A DNA stretch of 64,000 nt from Scylla paramamosain. Taxonomy: Eukaryota; Arthropoda; Malacostraca; Decapoda; Portunidae. The DNA lies in NCBI RefSeq assembly GCF_035594125.1, contig NC_087163.1:1392501-1456500 (forward strand), written 5' to 3'. Each line of letters starts with the position of its first letter. The stretch's first letter is position 1. This document shows, piece by piece, positions 44,778 through 57,949 of the stretch. The notes under the pieces were generated by a model. The model did no database searches, was not told the DNA's origin, and worked only from the letters and a program-made list of their open reading frames with translations. The translations under genes and the position numbers were made by a program.

Positions 44778-44861
<84 letters not shown>
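44778..44861. repeat. (TA)n microsatellite
   Basis: About 42 TA units at the 5' end of the LINE. Confidence 0.96.
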
Positions 44862-44867
<6 letters not shown>

Positions 44868-45327
44868 CCGATTCCCATAATGACTAACCCTGCCCAGCCC
44901 AACAAAGCTCCTGCAGCCGGCCAGCAGTGACTCTCAATCATTTGTATGGGAAGGGTGTCATGTGGGGATGTATCAGTTCATTAACCTTTTTCTTTTTTTT
45001 CTCTAACAAGATTCCAGAAGTTGATATATATTGCATGATATTCAACAACCTTAATTCTATCTGACATTTAAGTATTAATTTCAGAAGACGCTAAGGTTAT
45101 ATCCATATTATCACCGAGGTTACTTCCATAATCCTCACATACTAAAATAGGATCACTAAATTTACATAATGTCATCTGCCGGACGAAAACTGATTTTTCC
45201 CAACTGTAAACACCATTATGTGAGTCACTATCCTCGCCAGTCACAACCTCCACCATGCTTACCTAAACAAAGGGTAAAAGTAACGGTAACGAGGCATACA
45301 ACACTGAAGGATACACAGTCCTCTCAC

Positions 45328-45640
45328 CTGGTGGGCTTTCCGGTAACCGGGATTGACAACCCAGGTGCCCAGCGGAAGCCGCACTCTGCTGATGCACCAG
45401 ATGTATATTTTTGCTTGGCAGAGACGCGAGTATTTGTGTGGCAGTCCTTGCCCTCACCTGCACGTCTTCATCCCTCACCACACAGCCCATGTCGCATACC
45501 ACTCTTCACTCACCTCACCACCAGTTGACGTTGTTCAAGTTCACCTTTCCTGATGCCAAGCAGAAGCGAATGAAACTTGCAATGACTCAAAATACCCCGG
45601 AATATTGCCTTAGCAATTTTTGGCGCGCGATATTAGGGTG
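45328..45640 (-). promoter_or_regulatory. Candidate promoter and non-coding first exon, minus strand
   Basis: A patch richer in G+C than its flanks. On the minus strand it has three good splice donors: CCACCAG|GTGAGA at 45328, GTGCAG|GTGAGG at 45458 and GGTGAG|GTGAGT at 45514. Upstream at 45619-45626 lies TTTGGCGC on the plus strand, an E2F-type site inside TTTTGGCGCGCGA. As the next minus-strand gene downstream is MDC1, this could be its first exon and promoter, with an intron later invaded by LINEs. The link is inference. Confidence 0.3.
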
Positions 45641-46900
45641 TACTTGTGATTATCTTGATCTTGATCTTGATGGTACAGGTGGCACAGGATCACTCCTGAG
45701 CCAGGCCTTTGGATCGGCAACTCCTGTAGAAAGGGGGAAAAAAAAAGAGAAACGAACAGCATCCTCTATCCTAATTGTTCATACACCTGGCACGCCACAT
45801 TCTCTCCAGAAACTCTTTCACCGCCTCAATCATCCTTTCATTCGCCTCTCTACACAGTCCCAGCAACAACACCATCCATTCCTTTCCTGTCTTCTCCACT
45901 CTTTCATTCCTATCATGCCCTAACTCAGTCAGTATCACTTGCATCATCTCATTCCTGTCTCTGGCATACTGCACACACTCCAGCACCACATGTTCCACCG
46001 TCTCATCCTCTCCCATGTCACACATCTGGCACACTTTGCTGCGGGACTCAGACCACCTGTAACTCCTTGCATTCACATCCATACACTGTGCCCTCGCTCG
46101 GAAGAGAAGATCACCGCCCAGGCTTCCATCATACCACCTTTCATACCTCGGGGCCTCTTTCTCCTTGTACCATTCCAGGGTCTTCTTTCTTTCCATCTCA
46201 TTCTTCCATTCATTCAGTCCCACACATTTCACTTCTTTGTCTATCTCATTCTTCCATTTTCTCACATCCCATTCGGCTCCCACTCTTCCTCCTCTTGTTA
46301 CCACCCATTCACGCTCATTTTGATTCCTCCCAGCCATTCTTATCGCCCACACAACTTGCAATCCATTCCTGTCTGTCATTCTCATGCATCTCTTCCTCCA
46401 TTTGCTTCCACTTTCATTCCACAGGTACACCTTCCTTGCTATTCTTGCATCATCCATTCTCTCAAGCCTAATCTTGTACCTAAGTGTGGCTTTTGTCAGT
46501 CTTTCTCTGAAGGTGCTCCATCCCATGTCACCTCTCAAGGCTTCAACTGCTGTGCACCTCGGTGCACTCAGTGCCATCCTTGCTACTCTGTTCTGGCCCA
46601 CTTCTAACTTATCAATTTCACTTTCATTCCATGCAATCACATCCATACCATACATTATACATGGCACAGCCACACTCTTCCACACTTCTCTCAACACATC
46701 ATACTTACTTGCTCTCATCCTTGCCGTGCTTCCCAATTGACCTACCCACTGGTTTACCATACTTATCTTTTCATTCTTTGCCTTTGCACACCCACTAGGA
46801 CTCATCCACATCCCTAAGTACTTGTATTCTTGCACCTGTCTCAACTCATTCTCTCCATGTCTCCATACCACATTACTTTCATCCTCTGACCTATATCTTG
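45640..46900 (-). mobile_element. 5'-truncated LINE of a second family, with 3' tail
   Basis: Contains the post-RT part of a LINE polyprotein and a 3' end with (GATCAA)n-type simple repeats (plus-strand 45650-45672). A second copy of the same 3' end lies at 46905-47095. Short-repeat tails are typical of RTE-like elements, but the clade is uncertain. Confidence 0.75.
45771..46871 (-). CDS. LINE ORF2 C-terminal fragment (thumb and zinc knuckle)
   Basis: 366 codons open without a stop. YKYLGMWMSPSG marks the strand after the RT active site, followed by KSVAVPCIMYGMDVI and a long basic helical region. A C-terminal CQMCDMGEDETVEHVVLEC (C-x2-C-x8-H-x4-C) is the zinc knuckle common after LINE RT domains. 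The RT catalytic half is absent, so this is a 5'-truncated copy. The intact frame suggests a fairly recent insertion. Confidence 0.8.
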   Translation of the reverse strand: MVWRHGENELRQVQEYKYLGMWMSPSGCAKAKNEKISMVNQWVGQLGSTARMRASKYDVLREVWKSVAVPCIMYGMDVIAWNESEIDKLEVGQNRVARMALSAPRCTAVEALRGDMGWSTFRERLTKATLRYKIRLERMDDARIARKVYLWNESGSKWRKRCMRMTDRNGLQVVWAIRMAGRNQNEREWVVTRGGRVGAEWDVRKWKNEIDKEVKCVGLNEWKNEMERKKTLEWYKEKEAPRYERWYDGSLGGDLLFRARAQCMDVNARSYRWSESRSKVCQMCDMGEDETVEHVVLECVQYARDRNEMMQVILTELGHDRNERVEKTGKEWMVLLLGLCREANERMIEAVKEFLERMWRARCMNN

Positions 46901-46904
46901 ATCT

Positions 46905-47095
46905 TATAATGTTGATCGAGATCTTGATGGTACAGGTGGCTCGGGATCACTCCTAAGCCAGGCCCTTGGATTGGCAACTCCTGTAGAAGGGAAAAAAAAG
47001 ATAAATAAACAGCATCCTCAACAGTAATTGTTCCTACACCTGGCACGCCACATTCTCTCCAGAAACTCTTTCACCGCCTCAATCATCCTTTTTTT
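46905..47095 (-). mobile_element. Short 3'-end copy of the second LINE family
   Basis: About 190 bases close to 45650-45840 (TGGTACAGGTGGC, then CACCTGGCACGCCACATTCT). It is cut off exactly where the next LINE copy begins at 47096. Confidence 0.8.
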
Positions 47096-47835
47096 TTTTT
47101 GTATGTAGGAGGGACACTGGCCAAAGGAAACAAAAATCCGATTAAAAGAAAAAAAAAGCCCACTGAGATGCCAATCTCAGATAAGAGTCCAAAGCGGTAG
47201 TAAAAAATTGAAGCATAAGTGTCTTGAAACCTCCCTCTTGAAGGAATTCAAGTCATAGGAAGATGGAAATACAGAAGCAGGCAGGGAGTTCCAGAGTTTA
47301 CCAGAGAAAGGAATGAATGCAGCGAGGAGGCCGCGGGAGGAGGGGAGGCATGCAGTTAGCAAGATCAGAAGAACAGTTAGCATGAAAATAGCGACAGAAA
47401 ACAGCTAGAGATGCAACATTGCGGCAATGAGAGAGAGGCTGATGACAGTCAGTTAGAGGAGAGGAGTTGATGAGACGAAAAGCTTTTGATTCCACCCTGT
47501 CTAGAAGAGCAGTATGAGTGGAACCTCCCCCTCCCAGACATATGAAGCATACTCCATACATGGACGGTTAAGGCCCTTGTACAGAGTTAGCAGCAGGGGG
47601 GGGTGGGGTGAGAAAAACTGACGGAGACGTCTCAGAACACCTAACTTCATAGAAGCTGAAGATAAAATGTGAAGTTTCCAGTTCAGATTATAAGTAAAGG
47701 ACAGACCGAGGATGTTCAGTGTAGAAGAGGGGGCAGTTAAATGTCACTGAAGAAGAGGGGATAGTTGCCTGGAAGGTTGTGTCGAGTTGATAGATGGAAG
47801 AATTGAGTTTTTGAGGCATTGAACAATACCAAGTA
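47096..47835 (-). mobile_element. 5'-truncated LINE copy (family of 41522-44782)
   Basis: Carries the C-terminal coding part and 3' UTR ([34 protein letters not shown]), with frameshifts and a deletion around 47320. It ends abruptly at about 47835. Confidence 0.85.
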
Positions 47836-47924
47836 TTGAAGTCTTTCTATTTCTTTAAAAATTGATTAATTCCTTCATTAGAGAGGGCAGAGGAGCAGCT
47901 GGTGTGTGTGTGTGTGTGTGTGTG

Positions 47925-48430
47925 TATTTACCTAGTTGTATAATACAGGGTTCGAGCAGGGCTCAGTGTCGTCTCCATACCTATATTTATTCAGAATTTC
48001 CTTAAATTTATGCATGTTTGGTGCTGTAACAACCTCCTCATTTAGATCATTCCAGATATCCACAGTTCTATGAGGAAAACTGTACTTCTTGATATCCCTC
48101 AAACATTGACTCTTCCTGATCTTCTTTGAGTGTCCTCTTGTCTGTCCAGCTTCTTCTTCTTCCAGCAACACCAGATCCTGCTTGTCTATCTTCTCAATGC
48201 AGTTAACTAGTTTATACATCTTTATTAGATCTCCTCTTTCTCTTCTAACTTGCAGAGTTGGCAGTCCCATTTCCTTCAACCTCTTTGTACATTAGGTCTT
48301 TCAGCTCCAGTACCATCCCTGTAGCTGCTCTCTGAATTCTTTCTAACTTCTTTGTCTTTCTTCATATGTGGAGACCAAACCACTGCTGCATATTCTGTGA
48401 TGTAGCATAGTGGCTATAATTTTTTTTGTC
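47925..48430 (-). mobile_element. 3' end of a third LINE family
   Basis: Minus-strand frame with RRERGDLIKMYKLVN, HSKKIRKSQCLRDIKKYSF and VDIWNDLNEEVV, a characteristic LINE C-terminus. Upstream (48300-48430) it continues as AVVWSPHMKKDK-like sequence, matching the end of the plus-strand LINE at 62590-64000. The 3' border starts at TATTTACCTAGTTGTA. Confidence 0.75.
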
Positions 48431-48481
48431 ATAGTCTTATCCATGTAATGAAATGCCATCCTAATATTTGTTGGTGTGTGT

Positions 48482-48890
<409 letters not shown>

Positions 48891-49029
48891 TGGCTAGAGG
48901 GGTGGGTAAGACAAAATGCCAGGTGGATGATATGTCTTATAGGCATGATAAAAACTGCATGCCATCACTGTAATTCTCTCTCTCTCTCTCTCAGAAATAC
49001 AATTGTATTTGGTCCATCCCTATTCCCCA

Positions 49030-49255
49030 GACAGTCATTGTGGACAGTTTTAGTTTTGAGAGAAAGGTATAGGTGTGTTAGGTGCATGTATTGTAGTGTG
49101 AAGGAAGATAGTTGTCTTTAGAAGGTAGGCTGTGACTGCTCTCGTGTTGTGAGACACAAAGGGAAGCATTCAGAAAGGTCACAACTGGGTCAGAGGTAGG
49201 TTCATTATACCCAGATATGCTTATTAGACCTCCCTGAGAGTAATTATCATTTCAG
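49030..49255 (-). mobile_element. LINE 5' UTR fragment
   Basis: Aligns with 44600-44780, the 5' UTR of the nearly complete LINE (GTTGTCTTTAGA, GTGTTGTGAGACACAAAGGG, GTCACAACTGGGT). No coding part is attached. Confidence 0.75.
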
Positions 49256-49675
49256 TATATGTCTGGCACCTGAAATATGCTTTTCTGATGATAAGTCAAA
49301 CTGGGTGAAATTTAACTATTTTGTAACTTACCTAATGAACATTAAAAAATCAGCCAGACAATGTGAAAATACATCAGTTTACTGCCCCTTTGCTGCCTCC
49401 CTTCATTCAAAGTTCAAGACAACAGTAGCTTACTGCCTCACACACACATGCCATACTGTACAGCACAATAAAGAACATCGTTCAATGTATGGAACTTGAT
49501 TTTGTGGATATTTCTTTACATATATAAAATTATATGAGTACCAGTTTAAGAAATTCATAATTGCATAATACAGCACTTCATTAATCTATTTGGGTATGGC
49601 TTTTTATTTTGACTTAAAGGGCTTCAATGAGTGGCAGCCTGTTATGTCACAACAATTAAAACAACTCTGGAGTAC

Positions 49676-49760
49676 ATAAGAACATAAGAAATAAGGGAAG
49701 CTGCAAGAAGCGACCAGGCTTACACGTGGCAGTCCCTGTATCGAGTAATATCATATACAA
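49676..49760 (+). repeat. Possible short interspersed element end
   Basis: ACATAAGAACATAAGAA, then AAGGGAAGCTGCAAGAAG and a GC-richer segment. It looks like the edge of an interspersed repeat, but there is no second copy in the window to confirm it. Confidence 0.35.
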
Positions 49761-49937
49761 AGACTGCACACTTAAGAGACAAGCATGCTAGTACAATTTT
49801 CCTCACCAAGTATTCTAGTAGCTACAATACTACAGTGAAACTGACACTCTGCCCTTTCAGATTAGTGCTACTAGTGATTTTTCTAGATTTCTTTCAAGGT
49901 AAATTACAAGATTTCAAGGTATGATACATAACATCCA

Positions 49938-50254
<317 letters not shown>

Positions 50255-50546
50255 ACATTCCACTGAACTTGCAAAAATAAAAGCCACAACTAGACAGATC
50301 TTATCTTCATTTACAGTATTACTATACATGTCACTTTTTCTATAGCTAATACTATGGTTATTTTTTACAATTTTATTTCCATTCTTCCACATTACTATAT
50401 TTAAATCAATATTCTGTGTACAGTCCAGTAACACTAATGGCCTAGTAACACTAGCAGCCTAAAGTACAGTTTATGTATAGAATTATTCTCATATGTAGCA
50501 AAATACACTACAAAATCATGTGTATGGACCAAGTTATTTGATAACA

Positions 50547-50632
50547 TCTGTTGAAGAAAATTGTGTCCAACTGCCCTGGTAGTACATATGTCTGCTGAAG
50601 AAAATTGAGTCCAGCTGCCCTGGTACTACATA
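50547..50632. repeat. Two-copy 45-bp tandem repeat
   Basis: CTGTTGAAGAAAATTGTGTC and CTGCTGAAGAAAATTGAGTC each precede C(A/G)GCTGCCCTGGTA-type sequence. Confidence 0.7.
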
Positions 50633-50828
50633 ACATACATATCACAAGAAACCAAAGCTGACACAATACACATGGCACATCCATCACAGGGAGGACCCAT
50701 AAAGTGGGTAGTGTGAAGCAGGTCTAACAGTAGCCATTTCATACTCTTGAAGTGACTAAATTCCTCGTAGGAATATATATTAAGGTAAAACTGTCAGCAT
50801 TCCAAAATAAAAAAGTTCCAAGGAGTGG

Positions 50829-50832
<4 letters not shown>

Positions 50833-50894
<62 letters not shown>
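50833..50894. repeat. (TC)n microsatellite
   Basis: About 31 TC units. Confidence 0.96.
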
Positions 50895-50897
<3 letters not shown>

Positions 50898-51109
50898 GTT
50901 CATAGTTTTTTTTTATCTTATTATCTACTATCACCAAATAACATCTATGATAATTTTAAATGCTAAAAATATGAGATTAAATCTATTTTATTTTTTTTGC
51001 CTATTACATTTTTTTTTCATATGTTTAAGTTTTTGTACATTAATTTTACTAGCACCACAGATTTGACTAATTTAAATAAAATAAATTTTTTTTTTGAGTG
51101 AATTTGACT

Positions 51110-52060
51110 CGGGTGTAATAAAAAAAGTGGTCCACACGCCCCTTTCAACCAGCTGCTGACAGGGTTAACAGTGATAGGACAAGATACAGATACAAGATTG
51201 TGATCAAAGGAGCCCAACAGAGTAGACAGCATAACACTGCATAGCACAGAAAAATTAGATCTGATAGTGACCCTATAGCCATAGACAAAATGTGGGAAAT
51301 TTGAAAGATCCAAGGTATTTAAAATTTTTTTTTTTTTATGAGGGACATTGGCCAAGGGCAGCAAAAATCCAATAATAATAATAAAAAAAAGTGTCTTGAA
51401 ACATCCCTCTTGAAGGAATTCAAGTCATAGGAAGGTGGAAATACAGAAGCAGGCAGGGAGCTCCAGAGTTTACCAGAGAAAGGGATAAGATTGAGAGTAC
51501 TGGTTAACTCTTGCATTAGAGAGGTGGACAGAATAGGGTTGAGAGAAAGAAGAAAGTCTTGTGCAGCAAGGCTGTGGTCTCGCTAACTGCTCAGAAGAGC
51601 AGTTAGCATGAAAATAGTGGTAGAAGATAGCTAGAGATGCAACACTGCAGCAATGAGAAAGAGGCTGAGGACAGGCAGTTAGAGATGAAAAGCTTCTGAT
51701 TCTACACTGGTATGAGTGGGAGACGAGACCAAGTTAAATCATTGAATACATAGACACAAAACATCCACATCTGGATTGAAAAAGAGGAGAGAAAGTAGGA
51801 GGGAACAGGAAAGGGGCTACTGTCAGTTGCCTCAGACACTTGTGTTTCAGTGAGAAAAATAAGATGAGGTTTAGTAGAGGGGAAATGGTGTTCTACAAAT
51901 TGAAAATTAGATCTAAGGCTGCAAATGTTACAAAGTTTGGGAAAAAAAAGTTGAGGGGAATGTCAAAACACTTGAGGTCAATATGAGAAGTGCAGTCCGA
52001 TCTGAGGGACATTTGTGGTCCCCTCCCCAGATGGGGGCTCCAAGATACAAATGTACCAAT
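51110..52060 (-). mobile_element. Scrambled LINE copy (family of 41522-44782)
   Basis: Pieces of the same LINE appear out of order: endonuclease sequence at 51160-51310, 3' end at 51330-51720 and the endonuclease N-terminal part at 51730-52060 (TCAGACACTTGTGTTTCAGT, GATGAGGTTTAG). Many indels. Likely several insertions or rearrangement. Confidence 0.7.
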
Positions 52061-52873
52061 TTCTCAACTGTCATTAGTGCCAATGCTGTTACTGCTGATT
52101 TTCCTTCTGCTACTGCTGCTGTGCTAATCTGTGGAGATGAAAGAATTTAGTCAGAAACTACCAGTGAGAGTAATGCACTTTCATATAGGTTATGGAGGAA
52201 GAGCAATGAAAGTTTGAGTAAAGGTATACACAGGCAAATATAAAAAAATAATAAAGCAGAACCACTATCAGCAGCTATAACCAAACACACAGCAGGGACA
52301 AACCTCACTACTTTCCTCACAAAAGTAGGGCACCATTTCATTCAAGAGATAGCACAACACTACTTGTCCTTAGAAAATTTAAAGGTGCAATTCATAAAGT
52401 TTAGATTTCAAATTCCACCCACAGAAAGCTTTGGATGACAAAGACAGTGATTGGCTGTTAACTATGATTGGCTTGTTGCATGCATGCACTCTTTTCTACA
52501 TTCTCTTCTAGTCTTATAACCACTTCATTTCATTCAGTAAGGAGTGGGGATGTTTTGCAGTGCAATTTTGATGGCTATTAAAGGTTCTGAATGAAATAAA
52601 TTGAATAAATAAGTTGTGACTACATGTCCACTCACTACTACTCTTCTCACTCTACAACCAGACCTCAAGCAAGTCACTTCTCTTGTATTGCAGTAATTCA
52701 TTATCATCAAACTCAATCAAGGCCTCAGCCTGAGCTATGAATTTCATGTGTTTCCACCAGCTCCTCTGGTGAGCATTCAGCAAAATCATAGACATACTTC
52801 AGTCACAAAACCACTACCACCAGCAAGTAAATCAAATAATTTAAAATTTTTAGAAATAATCTGATCAACACAC
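52060..52873. other. No confident gene; possible downstream exon
   Basis: On the minus strand, an open stretch at about 52675-52795 (KFIAQAEALIEFDDNELLQY) looks coding-like and lies just downstream of exon 52874-52984. Its acceptor is weak and the implied intron would be only about 80 bases, so I do not call it an exon. Confidence 0.2.
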
Positions 52874-52984
52874 CTTGGCATCACTTGGTAGAATTCATCG
52901 TGTATATCCATAACATGAGCAGTGGCTTCATCGCCTTCATCAAGGTTCCCATGATCATTCACAATGTGCTGGTCAAGTTCGTCA
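52874..52984 (-). CDS. Unrecognised gene, exon 3 (copy A)
   Basis: 111 bases, from TTTTCCACAG to GTGTGT, phase 2 at both ends. Encodes SDELDQHIVNDHGNLDEGDE, then ATAHVMDIHDEFYQVMP. About 13 of 37 residues differ from copy B, while the frame and both splice sites are kept, so it does not look like a decaying pseudo-exon. Confidence 0.6.
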
Positions 52985-53464
52985 CTGTGGAAAAAAGTAG
53001 AGACTGGCATTGAAATCTGTATGTTACTGTTAGGCCTGTCATTCAACATCTACGTTTATCTGACACATAACTTGTAAACATAGGATGCAAGAGTGAATGC
53101 TGATAGAAAATGGAGTTAGTATTTATTAGGCATAAAAATGAATTATTATTTTGCATAATTGTTCAAAACATTTACGCACTACTCCCCAGTATTTGCAGGG
53201 ATTAAGGGACACAGACAACAGGGAATGTAGAATTTCTGTAAAAGTTTGGTGCATCCCTGGAAAGTCTTTACACTGCCCCCCAAAAACAGCAAGACTAATT
53301 CTATGTGTAAACTTGTCTAATAAAGCAATTATGACTCCCTTTACTACTCTACTTTGCCAGATCACAGATTAGTATAATTATACTTAGAAATGTGGTTATG
53401 CATGTTTACTTCCATCTATACTTCATAAAACCATCCATACAATACCCTTCAAATAAAGACCCAC

Positions 53465-53554
53465 CTGTTCTGGGATTTTTCCAAAGGTGCAATTGGTGGA
53501 TTGGGATCTGGCAGGACATCCTCAATTTTTCTCCAAAGTTCTTCTTTTGAACTC
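53465..53554 (-). CDS. Unrecognised gene, exon 2 (copy A)
   Basis: Same 90 bases and same splice sites as 56151-56240. As exon 3 ends and exon 2 begins in phase 2, the four exons could be joined in series (Arg-Ser-Ser at the junction), or one pair could be used instead of the other. Confidence 0.6.
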
Positions 53555-53660
53555 CTGCAAGAAAGAGAGAGAGATGCATGCTACAAACTGAAGAAGCAGA
53601 ACTGCCTCAGTAGCACAACAGGACAGCAAGCAAATTTTGAGGCATACCTCAAGGTGTAAA

Positions 53661-55010
53661 ACAATGGGTTGTATTTTCAAAGAAGAAACTGACAATTCAA
53701 AGAAAGTGTTGGGAGACATGATGCCAACATGCAATCTTCACCGGTGTCTGGCTAAGATTTCACATCAAAACATGGTTGTTTCTTTTACATGTGCCAGGAT
53801 TTTTAAAGTTTTGTATTAAAATGGATAAAGTAAATTTATACATAGTGAAAAAATAGCATTCATCCTAAGGTGACAATATAGTATATCCCAAACCCAAGAT
53901 AATGTGTGTAGTATCTAACTCATTTTGCCATATATCTTGCTCTCTACTTGATGATGGAGGCTAAAAAAGTTCCCAATATTTGATTAGTTGTTTTGATAAT
54001 ACAGTACTCAAGTGACAAAGATTTTCTTTCCAGCATAATGAGTTTTTTGTGTTAAATTAAGCCGGCAGTTTTTCCAGACCATTGCAAAGGCCCCAGTTCT
54101 TTATTACAAGATGATGTTAAAAAATCCAGCCACTGATAATCCGATTCCTTCAGATTACTGCTTTGGCACGCCACTGTTTTCTGGAGGCCCTGTTTTTGTT
54201 TTGATGGTGCTGTACTCCAGAATCAGCCATTGAGTCATGGTTGCACCTGCTAACAGGTGTTCCTGCTCATTCCTTCTCATATTATCATTTATTTGCTGTT
54301 GTATAGCCCCATTATGAATTCAGCAAAGAAAAGAGGTGGCATAAAATGTAAACATTGTGTAATGTCAATTGGTTTTATTTAGTTGGTGAGCATTAAAACT
54401 TCATTTGCTTTTTCATTTAGTGTTTAATTTTCTTTCTTTAAAGGACTCTACAGGTAGTTATTTTCTCTTAAATATATGCAGCAAATATAACCATAACAAA
54501 AGCAGGCATTTAAAAAAATGCAGCACTCCTCAGATCCAGAGGTTGTCAGATTTTTTTATTTCAACCTGTACATATTTTGTGTTTTGTATTCTTATTTATT
54601 TGTTATTATTATTTTTATATCTATTACTTTGCTTTAGACTTCATATTATTTGAATTTCTTGAATATGTAATTTCTTTAAATTGTTTATTTTTTATATTAT
54701 GAATATTATCTTTTCTTCTATATATTTTTAACCAGTCTTCTATTTCATAATCAATAAGATTGTCACCTTACCAATATGTTTCCTCATATTGTATTTTTTT
54801 CTTTTAGTTTATTTGCTAGGTATTTATATGCTTGAGAAGCTTTTTGCTTATATAAAAGCTGGTTTTAATTCAGCACCTAACATGACAGAAATTCTGGTTT
54901 TCAAGATTAACAGATGTTTCATTAGCATCTTGCTCCTGGAGCTGCACTAGCCAAACATCTTGCTATCAGGGTGAGTTACATAGTCAGCCAGGGATATATG
55001 GTAGTTGAAT
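53661..55010. other. Spacer between the duplicated segments
   Basis: AT-rich sequence with no recognisable coding region; presumably intronic to the unrecognised gene. Confidence 0.5.
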
Positions 55011-55206
<196 letters not shown>

Positions 55207-55562
55207 TTTCAAAAAAGTTCCAGACTTTATTTTTACAATCTATTGTTCCACAACTAGCAGTTTTGGGAATAACATGGTCGTTTCAGTCCACTGAGCTTGC
55301 TCATCATAGGATACCACAGTATTCCCTTTCCTTATATTACCTTTTCAGCCTGAAATATTCCCTTTGTCTCCTTGGAAGCCACTACTTTCTATAAATGCTT
55401 CTGCAACATTTTTTCCATAAACCTATAAACCATGCAGTCCTATCTTGTTTTTAATGAGCTGAATGATTATATGATATGGCATGGAAAGCAAAGATTTTAT
55501 GATACACACTAAGCCTGATGGAAAAATACTAATCAACAATGTTAATAATCCGATCAACACAC

Positions 55563-55670
55563 CTTAGCATCACTAGCCAGACGTCATCCTGTATGCCCAT
55601 AGCACGAGCAGTGGCTTCATCGCCTTCATCAAAGTTCCCATCATCATTCAGGCGCTGGTCAAGTTCATCA
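55563..55670 (-). CDS. Unrecognised gene, exon 3 (copy B)
   Basis: 108 bases, from TTTTTTCCACAG to GTGTGT, phase 2 at both ends. Encodes the acidic SDELDQRLNDDGNFDEGDEA, then TARAMGIQDDVWLVML. The partner exon is at 52874-52984; the two differ at about 16 bases plus a 3-base gap, mostly changing amino acids. Confidence 0.65.
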
Positions 55671-56150
55671 CTGTGGAAAAAAGCAGAGACTGGCATTGAA
55701 ATCTGTATGTTACTATTAGGCCTGTCATTCAACATCTATGTTTATCTGACACATAACATGTAAATACGGGATGCAAGAGTGAATGCTGATAGAAAATGGA
55801 GTTAGTATTTATTAGGCACAAAAATGAATTATTACTTTGCATAACTGTTCAAAATATTTACACACTACTCCCCAGTATTTGCAGGGATTATGGGACACAG
55901 ACAACAGGGAATGTAGAATTTTTGTGAAAGTTTGGTGCATCCCTGGAAAGTCTTTACACTGCCCCCCAAAAACAGCAAGACTAATTCTATGTATAAACTT
56001 GTCTAATGAAGAATTTATGACTCCCTTTACTACTCTACTTTGCCAGATCACAGATGAATATAATTATAATTAGAAATGTGGTTATGCATGTTTATTTCCA
56101 TCTATACTTCATAAAACCATCCATACAATACCCTTCAAATAAAGACCCAC

Positions 56151-56240
56151 CTGTTCTGGGATTTTTCCAAAGGTGCAATTGGTGGATTGGGATCTGGCAG
56201 GACATCCTCAATTTTTCTCCAAAGTTCTTCTTTTGAACTC
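56151..56240 (-). CDS. Unrecognised gene, exon 2 (copy B)
   Basis: 90 bases, from TTGCAG to GTGGGT, encoding SSKEELWRKIEDVLPDPNPP followed by IAPLEKSQN. Phase 2 at both ends, so it can be duplicated or skipped without a frameshift. The ELWxKIxxxLPDP pattern faintly recalls the N-terminus of CCDC32 (DLWAEICSCLPNP in human), but that is too weak to name the gene. Identical over all 90 bases to the exon at 53465-53554. Confidence 0.65.
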
Positions 56241-56475
56241 CTGCAAGAAAGAGAGAGAGATGCATGCTACAAAGTGCAGAAGCAGAACTGCCTCAGTTGC
56301 ATAACTGGGCAGCAAACAGATTTTGAGGCTGACCTGAAGGCCTACCTCAAGACTACAAGCCTTTAAAACACTGGAAACACAGGTGAAATTTTTGTGTCAT
56401 GGATTACTACATATCATTAAGGTGGGACAGAGAGAGGAGAAAATCCAGAATCATCCACATTAGAATGGTGTTATC

Positions 56476-57940
<1,465 letters not shown>

Positions 57941-57949
57941 AGAAAGTGT

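Larger units (their letters stand above)
41522..44782 (-). mobile_element. Nearly complete LINE (endonuclease-RT retrotransposon)
   Basis: Non-LTR retrotransposon of about 3.25 kb on the minus strand. The 5' UTR (44570-44782) is also found alone at 49030-49255. The coding region has an AP-type endonuclease followed by reverse transcriptase and a C-terminal domain, and the 3' UTR ends at 41522. Jockey/CR1-like by domain order and motifs; I cannot fix the clade by eye. One frameshift near 43245 splits an otherwise open frame of about 1000 codons. No separate ORF1 was seen. Confidence 0.9.
52853..53660. repeat. Segmental duplication, copy A
   Basis: About 800 bases matching 55544-56350 at roughly 94% by eye over the intron. 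Contains two exons of the unrecognised gene with intact splice sites. The offset between copies is about 2.69 kb. Confidence 0.93.
55544..56350. repeat. Segmental duplication, copy B
   Basis: Partner of 52853-53660, same orientation. Homology fades after the CTACCTCAAG motif near 56340. Confidence 0.93.

Noticed and set aside
47944..47960. tRNA B-box-like GGTTCGAGC
   Set aside because: No A box or cloverleaf nearby; it belongs to the LINE 3' end at 47925-48430.
52675..52800. Further exon of the unrecognised gene on the minus strand
   Set aside because: Coding-like residues (EALIEFDDNELLQY) but weak acceptor, tiny implied intron and no good donor.
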